A stretch of DNA of 64,000 nucleotides from DATCJA01 sp963814955 (GTDB lineage: Bacteria; Acidobacteriota; Vicinamibacteria; Vicinamibacterales; UBA2999): positions 62,001 through 126,000 of the forward strand of contig CAWFEX010000002.1 in assembly GCA_963814955.1 (NCBI GenBank), given 5' to 3'. Positions within the stretch are counted from its first letter, which is position 1. Each line of letters begins with the position of its first letter. Below, piece by piece: positions 17,768-27,800 of the stretch. A program made the translations under genes and the position numbers. Under the pieces are notes generated by a model that did not search any database, was not told where the DNA came from, and worked only from the letters and a program-made list of their open reading frames with translations.

Positions 17768-18909
17768 TTAGAGGTACCGCGCCATCTCGTCAGCGATCCG
17801 CCGATGGGCATCGCACCCGACAATGTCCCGGTAGGTCGAGCCACTCCTGCCAACCTGGTACGCCGGGACGCCACGCCCTGCGCCGATCGCCGAGGCGAGA
17901 AAACGTTCCTTGGCGCGCCTCTGACGAGCCAGCGCATCTTCGACTCTCTTGTATGGGATGCGGTCCTCCTCGACGGCGTGAATGAGTGCTTCAAGCATCT
18001 GAAACTGCACGTCGATGTCGGACGTGCGGTCAGCGACCGTTGCCCGGCACACCAGTACACCGTCACAGCCGGCCGCTATCGCCTGCACAGCGGCGTCCGA
18101 CACGCTGTACGACGCGGCCAGTGCGCGCATTTCGAGGTCATCGCTAAGAATCACGCCCTCGTACGCGAGCTCTTCTCTGAGAAGGTCATACACAATGCGG
18201 CGCGACAACGTGGCGGGCTTCTCTTCGTCGAAGGATGGAACAAGAACGTGCGCCGTCATGATGAACGCCACGCCGGCCTTGATCGCCTCCCGGAACGGCA
18301 CACACTCGACGCGCCGAATCCGATCGGGGGATGCTCGACAACCGGCAGTTCGAAATGCGAATCGACGGAGGTGTCGCCATGGCCGGGAAAGTGCTTGCCG
18401 CACGCCGCGATGCCGTTGCCCTGGAGCGCACGAATGATCGCGACGCCGAGCTTGCCGACCGTTTCGGCGTCTTCTGCCAACGCGCGATCGCCAATCACCG
18501 GATTGTTCGGATTGGTATGGATGTCCAGGACGGGAGCATAGTCGAGCGTGATGCCGACGGCCCGTAATTCTGCGGCCAGCGCCGCGGCAAATCGCGACGC
18601 CAGCTCGACATCGCCGCTCCGCCCGAGCGTCGCCATCGGCGGCCATTCCGTGAACGGCGCGCGAAGCCGCGCCACGCGGCCGCCTTCCTGATCGATGCTG
18701 ACCCAGAGCGGCAGCTCGCCCGCCAATGACTGCACGTCGTGCGCGAGCTCCGCGACCTGCTCTGGTGCCTCGATGTTGCGCGCGAAGAGGATCACTCCGC
18801 CGAGACCGAACTCGCGGGCCAGCGATCGCATCTCGGCCGGGATGGTGGTGCCGGGCAAACTGCCGATCAGGAGCTGCCCGATGCTGCGTCGGATTGCGGA
18901 TGGCACCAA
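17768..18909 (-). pseudogene. nagZ: beta-N-acetylglucosaminidase NagZ (GH3), interrupted by a one-base frameshift
   Basis: The N-terminal half (LIGSLPGTTIP, GVILFARNIEAPEQ, VSIDQEGGRVARL, TLDYAPVLDIHTNPNNPVIGDRA, GKHFPGHGDTSVDSH) reads from ATG 18909. The C-terminal half (VECVPFREAIKAGVAFIMTAHVLVP, GVILSDDLEMRA with the nucleophile Asp) continues in another frame. The break falls in a run of five G at 18326-18330; six would restore VEHPPDRIRRVECVPF and a protein of about 380 residues. NagZ removes GlcNAc from anhydro-muropeptides in the cytosol. All catalytic parts, including the KHFPGHGDT loop, are intact apart from this indel, so sequence error is as likely as gene decay. It heads the recycling operon. 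Confidence 0.8.
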
Positions 18910-19029
18910 ATCATTATCGTACAGACGCGGTGCGGTCTCAGCAGAAACGACAACGCCGCCTTCAATCCAGCGTCCACAGCGATAACGATCACGAACGACG
19001 CTCGTCGCGCGATCATGCTGTTGCTCGCT

Positions 19030-19791
19030 TTAGGGCGACGCCGTCGGTTCCCGCCACCGGTGTCGTCCCGCTGCGCCGACCATATATCCGACCGGCCATA
19101 TCAGCGCCAGTGCGACAAATCCGAGCTGTCCGGCCCCCGGACTGAAAGCCGATCGCGTCGTCAAGAGGGTGACCGCGACAGCCCAGACGATCGCGTGAAG
19201 CAGTGGAAGCGCGGCGGCACGGTGCGCTCTGCGCAAGCCCGCCAGCGAAGGCACAACGACGACGAGCGTAGGCAGCAGGACAGGCCAGATCAGGCTGTAG
19301 AACGTCGACGAAGAGGTGGGGTTGTTCGGATTCCTCGTGTCATCGCCCAGGGCGCCTCCGAGCGACGCGAGACAAAATAACGATGCGGTTACCCAACTCG
19401 TGCGACGCGAGAGGGATCCCAACACGAAACCAGCGCTGCACGACCAGCCGACGAGCGTCACGCCGTTCAGGACAAACCGCATGGTTGTGTACAGAAGGTC
19501 ACGGCGGGCTCCCGGGCTGTCCAGGAAACCCCAGGTCCAGTTGTTCACGTAGAGCCAGGCATAAATCGCGTGGCCATCGGCCCACACGTTCGAGAGGTGG
19601 CCGAGCAGCAGGCCGAGAGGGACGACAATGCCTGCCAGTGCCAGCCACGGCTTCCAGTCCATCCACAACTCAGTGTGACGCCGAACGACCAATCCGAGAA
19701 CATCGAGCAGCGCCTGTCCGCTGGTGGCGCGAGCTTCGATCAGATCCCCGCGCACCGCGTTCCGTTCGTCCGGCTCGAGCGCGCGTGACAC
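19030..19791 (-). CDS. PadR-associated multi-pass membrane protein
   Basis: About 253 residues from a GTG at 19791, with an N-terminal amphipathic segment (LEPDERNAVRGDLIEA) and five or six membrane helices. The opening resembles small membrane proteins that sit beside PadR regulators in Acidobacteriota, often near ABC permeases. No enzyme motif is visible. In those proteins a Met and a few residues usually precede VVDVVSRALEPDER; here the matching residues are open upstream but the ATG (at about 19824) is in another frame, so a one-base indel near 19808 is possible. It follows padR by 45 bases and is probably in the same transcript. Confidence 0.6.
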   Translation of the reverse strand: MSRALEPDERNAVRGDLIEARATSGQALLDVLGLVVRRHTELWMDWKPWLALAGIVVPLGLLLGHLSNVWADGHAIYAWLYVNNWTWGFLDSPGARRDLLYTTMRFVLNGVTLVGWSCSAGFVLGSLSRRTSWVTASLFCLASLGGALGDDTRNPNNPTSSSTFYSLIWPVLLPTLVVVVPSLAGLRRAHRAAALPLLHAIVWAVAVTLLTTRSAFSPGAGQLGFVALALIWPVGYMVGAAGRHRWREPTASP

Positions 19792-19836
19792 GACATCAAC
19801 GACCCACCAGCCGAATACTCGTCATGGCATGTCGTT

Positions 19837-20148
19837 TCATTTCGAGGCCCATCTCACGCCGCGACTCACGCGAATGAGGGCGTTGTAGAAGGCGGCCGCC
19901 GCCTGGACGCCTTTGGCCGTCACGCGCACCATCCGCTTGGGGCGGCCTCCTCGCTCGGGGGTCGGATCTCCCATCCACGTCTTGATAAGCCCCTTGGCTT
20001 CCAGACGATCCAGGGTGGTATAGAGCGCGCCAATCGAGCACCGCCGACCCGTTGCGTCCTCGATTTCCTCCCGGATCCCTGCTCCGTACGCATCGTCTCC
20101 GAGCCGCGCCGCCGCCGACAACAGGATGTACTCGAATTCGCCCAGCAT
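19837..20148 (-). CDS. PadR family transcriptional regulator
   Basis: A 103-residue winged-helix protein: LGEFEYILLSAAARLGDDAYGAGIREEIEDATGR at the start, then the recognition region CSIGALYTTLDRLEAKGLI and the wing with RGGRPKRMVRVTAKG. The short C-terminus places it in the small PadR-s2 class, which acts as a dimeric repressor often released by small hydrophobic molecules. A 25-base palindrome ends one base upstream of the start codon, the expected place for an autoregulatory operator. The membrane protein downstream is the likely co-regulated gene. Confidence 0.9.
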   Translation of the reverse strand: MLGEFEYILLSAAARLGDDAYGAGIREEIEDATGRRCSIGALYTTLDRLEAKGLIKTWMGDPTPERGGRPKRMVRVTAKGVQAAAAFYNALIRVSRGVRWASK

Positions 20149-20149
20149 T

Positions 20150-20174
20150 ATTAGTCACACATTGTGTGAGTAAT
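20150..20174. promoter_or_regulatory. palindrome immediately upstream of padR, candidate PadR operator
   Basis: A 25-base near-perfect palindrome, ATTAgTCACACA then TTG TGTGAgTAAT, with only one mismatched pair outside the centre. It starts at -2 from the padR ATG and its size and AT-rich ends suit a winged-helix dimer. Binding is inferred. Confidence 0.55.
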
Positions 20175-20204
20175 CGAGACGGAGTGTCAAACTCCATCAT
20201 CTAC

Positions 20205-20250
20205 CTTTCACTTACTTTCTACTTTTGACTTTTGACTTTTGACTTTGACT
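20205..20250. repeat. single-arm short tandem array (ACTTTTG / TTTTGAC units)
   Basis: Four near-identical seven-base TTTTGAC units preceded by CTTTCACTTACTTTCTA, between padR and the cytochrome gene. The unit matches the right arm of the array at 51794-51906. No left arm is seen here. Confidence 0.65.
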
Positions 20251-20261
20251 CGGGACCCGCT

Positions 20262-22358
20262 TCACCGTCGCCTCAACACTTCATCGAGCGTCGAGACCTC
20301 GAACGTGAACGGGATAGTGGTGAGCTCCCCGCGCCGCAGGAACTGCGTCCAGATGCGATAGCGGCCTGGCAGCGGCATGTAGCCTTCGAACAGCACCGTC
20401 GGGCCGCCGAGACCGCTCGCGATTTCCTTGCCGTCGCGCCATTCCGGGGGGTGCGCGTGGACCGAGTTCCTCAGGTCTTCGCTGAGGATGAAAGCATGGC
20501 CAAATGCCCCGAGGTAAGGCTGGAGGTCGGTGACGGGTTCCCCCGTCGACGAATCGGTCAACTGGAACTCCAGGTGACCGTATTGGCCGGCAACGAGCCG
20601 CGGTGGATCGAACTTGAGCTCCGCCGTGAGAGGTCCCACCGTTTTCCTCAGCGCAATGTCAGGCTCCAGGTGCGCGTCCTCCGAGCGGAGATCCCCCGCG
20701 AAATCGGACGTCATGAGCGTTCTCGAGAGGAGCTGCGGGGCGCCACCGGTAGGCAGAAAGTCGGACACAACGCGGTACGCCCCGCGTTTCGGTAACGTCA
20801 TCTCGATCGCCCACGATCCATCGGACTGCTGTTCCGGATGGATGTGCTGGAACACCGTCATGTCGTGGCTGATCACAAACAGGTGATAGCGCCGGTCGTG
20901 CACGACTTCGAAATCGCGTACCGCCTGGCCAGACGAGGGATGGCGCACGTCGAGGCGCATTTTGAATGGCACGCCAGACTTGAGAGCAGACGGTGTGGTC
21001 CGCACATCCATCATGTAGTCGCGCGTGTCGAACGGGTGACCCGAAACGAGCGTCATGCCGCACTTCCGGCAGTTGCCTACCTGCGGCGAGGTCACGTCCG
21101 GATGCATCGGACAAAACCAGGCCGGCGTCTCGCTGCTGCCCGATTGCTCCGTCAACGGCCGCGACGAGTCGCGCTGATCGACCGACGCCGTCACGGAAGC
21201 CGCCGTGCCACTGTCATACCTCGTGATAGCGACAGTAAACGAGGGCGTCGGAGTGGCGGCCGGGGCTTCCTCGTAGTGGACAGCGGCCTCGACGGCAGAT
21301 CCCGCCGGCAGCGAAATTGGCTTGCGAAGTACGAAAGGCGTCTGCCAATCGGCGCGGAAACGTCGCACACGTAGCAGAACATCGCGTGAGCCGTCGGGAC
21401 CGACCGCCGTCACTTCGATCGACGTCGCCCCGTCCGGCAACTGAGGCCGAAGCGCAAACAGCGTGGTGGCGGTTGGTATTGCCAGCCGGCCATTGAGGCG
21501 AAGTCCAGCCGCGGAGCCTTGTCCGCCCGAAGCGATCACCTGTGACGTCGATCCGCGCAGCATCGCGGTCGAGGCGCGTCGCCGGGAGCGTTCCGGCGCG
21601 ACATACAACGCGAGCCGCGGGCTGTCGACGACGTTCTCGTCGATGCCGCGATAGAGCACATCGACGGCAATGTGTGCCCGCGCCGGGAGTCTGAACGCGA
21701 CACCCTCGGGCAGCTCCGTACCGGAGTGCCATGGCGTCCACCCTCCGAGGTACTCGCCTGTCTCGACGACCGTGAAAAACGCGGCCCTCGCAACACGCGT
21801 GTCACCGGGCTTGAAATCGATGGCTCGAATCCACGTCTCGCGTTCGAGGCCGGGATCCAGCACGATGCGTGAGAACTGGGCCGGACTGTTCGCGTTCACG
21901 GAGACGCCCGGTCGAGCGACAGCAACAGTCTGCGGCTCGCCGAGCATCCAGTGCTCGCTGTGATCGATGAACGGCGGAGGATCGACGTCGCCCTCCGGCG
22001 CATTACCCTCGACCCACGAAACCAGGAAGTCAACCTCCCTCGTCGTGAGCCCGAGGTTGTTCGCAAACTCGCCATATCCTGCCTCGCCCGGCCAGGGTGG
22101 CATACGCCGCGCGAGCACTTCTTCCTTGATGGCGACCGCCCACGGACGTGCGTCGGCGTAGGTCGCCAGCGACATCGCCATCTGGCCGTCGCGATGACAC
22201 TGCAGGCACTTGTTCTGCAGGAGCGCGACGATCTCGCGATTGAACAGAACCGTCGTGGTGGTTGGGTTGTGCGAGAGAACGACGGGGGGCCACATCGCCC
22301 ACGCCCCGACGGCCAGCAAGGCCGCGACGGCTGAGCGGATCGTCCACCTTGCGGTCAT
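20262..22358 (-). CDS. secreted cytochrome c / ascorbate-monooxygenase-like protein with heavy-metal-binding domain
   Basis: A 698-residue exported protein. A signal peptide (core VAALLAVGAWAM) is followed by a single heme site CLQCH (51-55) and MPPWPGE, the usual cytochrome opening of this acidobacterial family. The middle resembles a copper type II ascorbate-dependent monooxygenase-like beta sandwich. A cysteine module FCPMHPDV ... GNCRKCGMTLV follows, as in heavy-metal-binding domains of copper export proteins, and the last 200 residues are beta-rich with several His (FVISHDMTVFQHIHPE, FGHAFILSEDL, VHAHPPEW) like metal-chaperone or FixH-like domains. The combination suggests periplasmic electron transfer and copper handling. 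Substrate unknown. Two secreted partners follow upstream on the same strand. Confidence 0.7.
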   Translation of the reverse strand: MTARWTIRSAVAALLAVGAWAMWPPVVLSHNPTTTTVLFNREIVALLQNKCLQCHRDGQMAMSLATYADARPWAVAIKEEVLARRMPPWPGEAGYGEFANNLGLTTREVDFLVSWVEGNAPEGDVDPPPFIDHSEHWMLGEPQTVAVARPGVSVNANSPAQFSRIVLDPGLERETWIRAIDFKPGDTRVARAAFFTVVETGEYLGGWTPWHSGTELPEGVAFRLPARAHIAVDVLYRGIDENVVDSPRLALYVAPERSRRRASTAMLRGSTSQVIASGGQGSAAGLRLNGRLAIPTATTLFALRPQLPDGATSIEVTAVGPDGSRDVLLRVRRFRADWQTPFVLRKPISLPAGSAVEAAVHYEEAPAATPTPSFTVAITRYDSGTAASVTASVDQRDSSRPLTEQSGSSETPAWFCPMHPDVTSPQVGNCRKCGMTLVSGHPFDTRDYMMDVRTTPSALKSGVPFKMRLDVRHPSSGQAVRDFEVVHDRRYHLFVISHDMTVFQHIHPEQQSDGSWAIEMTLPKRGAYRVVSDFLPTGGAPQLLSRTLMTSDFAGDLRSEDAHLEPDIALRKTVGPLTAELKFDPPRLVAGQYGHLEFQLTDSSTGEPVTDLQPYLGAFGHAFILSEDLRNSVHAHPPEWRDGKEIASGLGGPTVLFEGYMPLPGRYRIWTQFLRRGELTTIPFTFEVSTLDEVLRRR

Positions 22359-22379
22359 GATGAGGCGTTTACGCGGCCT

Positions 22380-23255
22380 TCAGGGCGTGACCGCCACCTT
22401 CACCATCGCCGTCGTCCAGCAGCACACTTCGCCGCCCCCGCCTTCGCCCGAATAATCGTTGGCAGTGACATGAAGGACGTACTCACCCGGCTCGCTGAAC
22501 TTCGCGGTTGTGAGCGCCTTTCCGCTGAACGGGACGTTGACAGCGCCCCCCTCGAGAACGGCAACTGACGGCTCCGCGGCGTCGAACGTCACCGCTCCGG
22601 GGCCGCGATATTTCGACCAGTGCAAGCGTACCGGAGGCGGAGGCTTTACCGGAATCGCCATCGTGCCGCTTGCGTATTTCGCGTCGTCGCTTGCGAAAAC
22701 GGTCAATGACAGCGGCGACGACATCGACGTGCTGCGCGCCACCGCCGTCGACAACAACGCGATCGGACCCTGACTCGAGCGGCCACTCTCTTCGAACCGG
22801 AGAACCGGCGGGACGTTCTTGATGGCAACATCCGTAAATGGACTGATGACGTAATCGGGGTGCAGGCGCAGCGGAATGCTGGTCGTTTGTCCGTTTGCCA
22901 TAATCGTCCACGTCAGCCGCTGCTCAGGAGTGAATTCCTTGGGCACGATGAGCGTGAACATGCCGTGGCGCCGGCCGGGAAGAAAGTGTGAGGGCTGCCC
23001 GAAGTCCGGTCCGCCGGGCTCGATTCTGTTGGCTGCCCCCACGGGGACGTCGAGCGCCTGGTCGGCGTTCCTGTTGAGATATCCCACGAGAAGCGTGCGA
23101 CTGCCGTCGGGGTTCTGGTACCACCCCTCGTATGCGCCCGTTACGCTCGCTCCAAAGGCGCGCTGCGGCTCGCTTGGCAGCTGCTGATCCGCGACGAGCA
23201 CACTCGTCGCAACCAGGGCCACAGCGTACCCGGTGATGACTATCGCCGACTTCAT
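22380..23255 (-). CDS. secreted protein of unknown function associated with cytochromes
   Basis: A 291-residue protein with an N-terminal signal (IVITGYAVALVATSVLVA) and a beta-rich body. It has GAYEGWYQNPDGSRTLLVGYLNRN near the start and VCCWTTAMVKV near the end; the adjacent cysteines could bind metal or a disulfide partner. No named domain is recognised. It lies 21 bases before the larger cytochrome gene, so the two are likely cotranscribed. The pattern of cytochrome, unknown secreted protein, cytochrome suggests an exported oxidoreductase system. Confidence 0.6.
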   Translation of the reverse strand: MKSAIVITGYAVALVATSVLVADQQLPSEPQRAFGASVTGAYEGWYQNPDGSRTLLVGYLNRNADQALDVPVGAANRIEPGGPDFGQPSHFLPGRRHGMFTLIVPKEFTPEQRLTWTIMANGQTTSIPLRLHPDYVISPFTDVAIKNVPPVLRFEESGRSSQGPIALLSTAVARSTSMSSPLSLTVFASDDAKYASGTMAIPVKPPPPVRLHWSKYRGPGAVTFDAAEPSVAVLEGGAVNVPFSGKALTTAKFSEPGEYVLHVTANDYSGEGGGGEVCCWTTAMVKVAVTP

Positions 23256-23264
23256 GATTCGTAC

Positions 23265-23292
23265 GTAGGCCGGGTCCCGTTCGGGACCCGGC
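23265..23292 (+). repeat. GTAG-type REP hairpin between two secreted-protein genes
   Basis: GTAG (23265-23268) followed by the perfect hairpin GCCGGGTCCCG / CGGGACCCGGC with a two-base loop. It lies in the 52-base gap between co-directional genes and might shape mRNA stability. Confidence 0.7.
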
Positions 23293-23307
23293 GCATGCGA
23301 TGACAGA

Positions 23308-24714
23308 TTATCGTGTCTGGCTGGTCGAGGCAGTCTGCTCCGCCTTCGCCTTGCGTTCCGCCAGAAGCGCGTTGTATTCCTCGTCAGTCAGATAGACGAC
23401 GTTCATCCAGGCGTGTGCCATTTCGTCGACCGTCCGGTCTCCGTATCCGACCCATTGATCCGGATCCGGATTGAACGGGTTCGCCCTCGTGTTGTCGTGC
23501 CACGCGGTCACGTGGATGACGGTGCCCTTCGGAAACACCGGCGAAGCATCGTCTTCGTAGATGTAGTTCGTCATCCAGTTGAAGTTGAAGCGGCCGACGT
23601 AGCTGACCGTTTGCGTGCTGCCGTTGGGCAGGATCGCCTCCACCTGCATCGCCTTACCACGCAGATGGAAGTGAGGCTGGAAATTGGTGATCAACGTGTT
23701 CTCTTTGAGCACCGTGAAGCCTTCGGTGTGCGCCACGGTATTGGGAGGGATGTCGAGATACTCCCGCTTTCTCAGTCCCGTAAACGCGATCAGATAGCTC
23801 CGCTTCTTTGGCTCCTGGCCTTTTGGATAAAGCCAGATGCCGATTTCCGATCCTGACGTGATCTCCTCGCCCACCGCGTGCAGGTGCTGGTCCCAGGAAA
23901 TCTTTTCACCCGGCACAAGCAGCTTGCCCGTGCCCTCCCGGAACAAGTCGTAGCCCTTGCCGATGGCCCATTCCATCAGTTGTGGCCGCCGGACGGACAG
24001 GTCGTCGAGTCCTGCGCTGCCGCCGCCGTTGTTCACGGCGTTGGCGGTCCCCGTGTTGACCGCCTCGGGATCGTTATTCAGAACGAGATACGCGATCGAG
24101 TGATGCAGAATCCTTCGCCCCTTCAGGTTGGTGGGCCGGATCTCCACCATCTTGGCCCAGCGCGGTTCACTGAGGGGCAGATCGCTCATCGGCCGGTACC
24201 AGACGTCCTGGTGCTTGGCCGGCATCGTGTACTCGGACGATCTGATCACGAGGTCCGGCGGACCGAAACCATCCTTCACACCCTGCCACTCGTTGTCTGT
24301 TACGAGAGGAACGGGTGGCGGCAGATCCTTCCGGTCTCCCTCCGGCGCCCCGGCGTCCACCCAGCGGACAATCGTGTCGATCTGCTCATCTGTCAGCGAC
24401 ATGTCGTTCTTGAAATGCCGGACGCCGACGCTCTGATCGATGTGCCACGGCGGCATCTGTTTCGTGATCACGCGCTGCCTGATCGATCGTGCCCACGGCC
24501 GGGCATCCTGGAATGTGATGAGCGACATCGGCGCGATTGAATTCGGCTGATGGCACTGCTGGCACTTCTGCTGGAGGATCCGGGATACGTCTTTCGAGAA
24601 TGTCGGGGTTGCGTTCTCGGCTGCCAGAGCTGGCGTCGAGATCGCCAGGACGGCAGTCAGAGCAACCAGCGAACGCTGCGCGATGCGCAACCCGGAAAGG
24701 TGGAAAGCAGTCAC
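23308..24714 (-). CDS. secreted cytochrome c with ascorbate-dependent monooxygenase-like domain
   Basis: A 468-residue exported protein. The signal peptide ends near ALAAEN and one heme motif CQQCH lies at 51-55, followed by MPPWHID. The rest matches the copper type II ascorbate-dependent monooxygenase-like fold: FQPHFHLRGKAM, HVTAWHDNTRANPFNPDP and TVDEMAHAWMN supply the His and Met copper ligands typical of the family. The heme domain probably feeds electrons to the copper site in the periplasm. Many such genes occur per genome in this phylum and their substrates are not known. First gene of a three-gene run on this strand. Confidence 0.75.
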   Translation of the reverse strand: MTAFHLSGLRIAQRSLVALTAVLAISTPALAAENATPTFSKDVSRILQQKCQQCHQPNSIAPMSLITFQDARPWARSIRQRVITKQMPPWHIDQSVGVRHFKNDMSLTDEQIDTIVRWVDAGAPEGDRKDLPPPVPLVTDNEWQGVKDGFGPPDLVIRSSEYTMPAKHQDVWYRPMSDLPLSEPRWAKMVEIRPTNLKGRRILHHSIAYLVLNNDPEAVNTGTANAVNNGGGSAGLDDLSVRRPQLMEWAIGKGYDLFREGTGKLLVPGEKISWDQHLHAVGEEITSGSEIGIWLYPKGQEPKKRSYLIAFTGLRKREYLDIPPNTVAHTEGFTVLKENTLITNFQPHFHLRGKAMQVEAILPNGSTQTVSYVGRFNFNWMTNYIYEDDASPVFPKGTVIHVTAWHDNTRANPFNPDPDQWVGYGDRTVDEMAHAWMNVVYLTDEEYNALLAERKAKAEQTASTSQTR

Positions 24715-24840
24715 GGGCGCCTCCTGCTGGTGTTGCGGAGTGTACGGCCCTTAGGGCGATTTCCCAGCGTTAATCCTAACCCAGACGGGGGAGATGCTCC
24801 AGTTCCAAGTTCCCGGTTCAGATTTCCCGGGTCGAGGAGC

Positions 24841-27800
24841 TCAGTTCAATCCGATAGTGGTCATCCAGATGTTGCTGCTGGCCTCGTGCAGCTCCGCCAG
24901 AAACATCCCGGTAACGGTCGCGTTGCCGAAGCCGGTCGAGCCCCAGCGACGAGAAGCATCGTGGAAGTGATGAACAAGGAACGGCTCCCCCATTGGGTGT
25001 CCGTTCACCGGATCGAGACGCCGCGCGTACAGGCACCGAAACCCGTCGCGCTCGAGAAGCAGATACAGGAGCCCGCCGTCCGGAGATAGGCCCGCCGACC
25101 GCTCGGCCCCGATGCTCGAGTGCACCATGAGCCACTCGTCTTCCGGTGTCGGCACGATCGGGATACAGCGGAGCGACGAACACTTTCCGCCTGCTGTTGA
25201 AGACCAGCCATCGCTCATTCGGCGACAGCAGCGGTCGATCGATCTGGACCCCGTCCCCATCGACCCCTGTCGCGGCAGCGAATGCACGAACGACCGGACT
25301 TCGTGAGCCACTTGCCCGGTCGAGACGAGTCAGGATCGCACCTTTATCAACGACGTAGAGCTGGGTGTTATCGCGGCTCCACTCGTAAATCTGACAGTCG
25401 TCGCAGACCCGCCGGGGAGCGCCACCAGACGTTTCGACAACGTACCCGGTCCCCGGACCTGCCTGTCCCCCTAACTCCACGGTCGTGACGGTGTATCCGA
25501 CCCATCGACCATCGACCGAGATGACCGGATTCAGCGGCACGCGTGGTGTCGCTGCCAGCTGTCGCTCGCGTCCAGTACGCAGGTCATGAATCCACACGCC
25601 GCCGGCCGCGAACTCGTATCGTGGGAACACGAGGAGACGCCCGTCTTCCGAGACACCAGGTCGACCCGTTCCGGCTGTGTCGCCCCTGACGCGGCGCAAT
25701 GGCCCAGTGGGGCGGCCGGCATTGACATCGAGCGGCAATGCGAAAAACAGATCGTGCTCGGTGCCCGCGGCGAACACCAAGCGTCCGTCGCGTGATACGG
25801 AAGGCGACGTATCTGTAGTTGTCCCTCTGGTTAAGCGGACCGGTTCGCCGGTGACGCGGCCAGTCTGAAAATCGACAGCGATCCTCCAAACGCTGCGAGA
25901 GTCGGCTTCACCAAATCCTGCCTCACCGGCGTCCGCTGCGGAAAACAGCACCCCGTCGGACGTCCAAGCCGATGGATATGGGTAAAGGTCTGTAAGCATG
26001 TTTTCCAGTCCGGCAGCCTTGAAACGCTCGTAGACCCCACTTCGCACGACAGCCCCGCCGTCGAGCGGCACCCACCACCAATCCGGGTCGGTCTGCTTCC
26101 CGGACGTCGCCTGGCGGCCAAACACCAGCACGGCCTTACCGTCGGGAGACCAGACCGGATCGCCAACGCTTGCCAAACTGCTGGCCACCTGCACCGGGTC
26201 GCCTCCGCCAGCGGGCACGATAAACGTACGCCGCACTTGTCTCACGCCACGAGGCGCGAGCCAGCCCCCCGTCCAAAACGCGATGGAGCGGCCGTCGGGT
26301 GAAAAACGCGGAGCCATCCCATCGGGCGCAATGAGCCGTGCGTCACCTCCGAGCGCCGGGATCACATAGATCCCGCGCGGGCTTCGCTCTGAGCGAAACG
26401 CGATGAGGCTGCCATCTGGTGAGATGTTCGGCTCCCGGTCATCCGCCTGATCGCTGGTCAGCCGAATTGCCGACCCGCCGCTCGCCTGCTGCACCCAGAT
26501 ATCCAGATTTCCCTCGCCGCTTCGATTCGATGCGTAAGCGATCAGTCGTCCGTCTGCACTGATGCCCGGCTCCGTAGTCAGGCCTGAATCAGACGTCAAT
26601 CGTGTCACCGGTCCGATGCTGAGGCCGGATGGTGGTTCCAGTGCGACGCCTTTCCAGAGGGCTCCAGCGCCCACACCCACGGCCACCAAGCCAACTGCGG
26701 CGGCCGCGCGCCACAGGTATCCTCTTCGCCCACGCGGTGCGCCAACACCCAGTGGCTGAATTCGATCCGCGTGCGTGCTCTCGAGGTAGAGTCCGACGTC
26801 GCCGATGTCGCGGACGCGACGCTTGGGTTCCTTGTCGAGGCAACGCTCCAGCAGCGATCGAACGACCGAAGGCACAACGGCCGGCAGCGCGGTCCAGTCC
26901 GGCTGCCGCCCGAGAATCGCGGCGATGGTGTCGGAAATGGTCTCGCCTGCGAACGCGGTGCGGCCGGTGAGCATCTCGTAGAGCACACAGCCGAACGCCC
27001 AGATGTCGGTGCGCTTGTCCACCGCCTGGCCGCGCGCCTGTTCGGGACTCATGTAGGCGGCTGTCCCGAGGATCATCCCCTCGCGCGTTCCGTCGACCGT
27101 CACCGTCGGCGCCTGCGATGCCGCGCCGTTCCCTGCCGCCACCTTCGCGAGACCGAAGTCGAGGACCTTGACGGTTCCTGACGGCGTGATCTTGATATTG
27201 GCGGGCTTGAGGTCGCGATGGACGATGCCCTTCTCGTGTGCCGCGTCAAGCGCGTCGGCGATTTGCCGGGCGATCTTGAGAGCCTCGTCCATCGGGAGGC
27301 CCGGCCGCCCGCTACCTGGCGTGGTCGGTCGCCGGAGACCTTCAGGTCTCGAAGACGCTGCTCCAACGTCTCGCCTTCAACCAGTTCCATCACCAGTGCG
27401 CGGATGCCGTCACCCTCTTCGACGCCGTGAATCGTCGCAATGTTCGAGTGATTGAGGGCGGCAAGCATGCGCGCTTCCCGGTCGAAGCGCGCCAGGCGTT
27501 CCGGATCTGAGGTGAACGCCCGCGGCAGGATCTTGATCGCCACGTCGCGCCCCAACCGCGTGTCGCGGGCCCGGTACACTTCGCCCATCCCGCCGGCGCC
27601 GATACGCTCCTGCAGGTGATAGACGCCGAGGCGCCGCCCGGTCAGGACCGACGTCGTGGAATCGGGGCGTGTCGCTATCGCCAACGCTGGGGCCGCGAAG
27701 ACCCCTTCAGCCGTTGCCGGCGACGCGAGCAGCGATTCCACTTCGCGCCGCAACGAGGTGTCCCCGGCGCAGGCCTCCGCCAGGAACGCCGCGCGCGCTT

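Noticed and set aside
24818..27292. Two separate kinase genes or a complete short kinase beginning at ATG 27292
   Set aside because: The upstream part supplies the ATP-binding lobe, and the last 100 residues in this frame are not family-like. One broken gene explains both.
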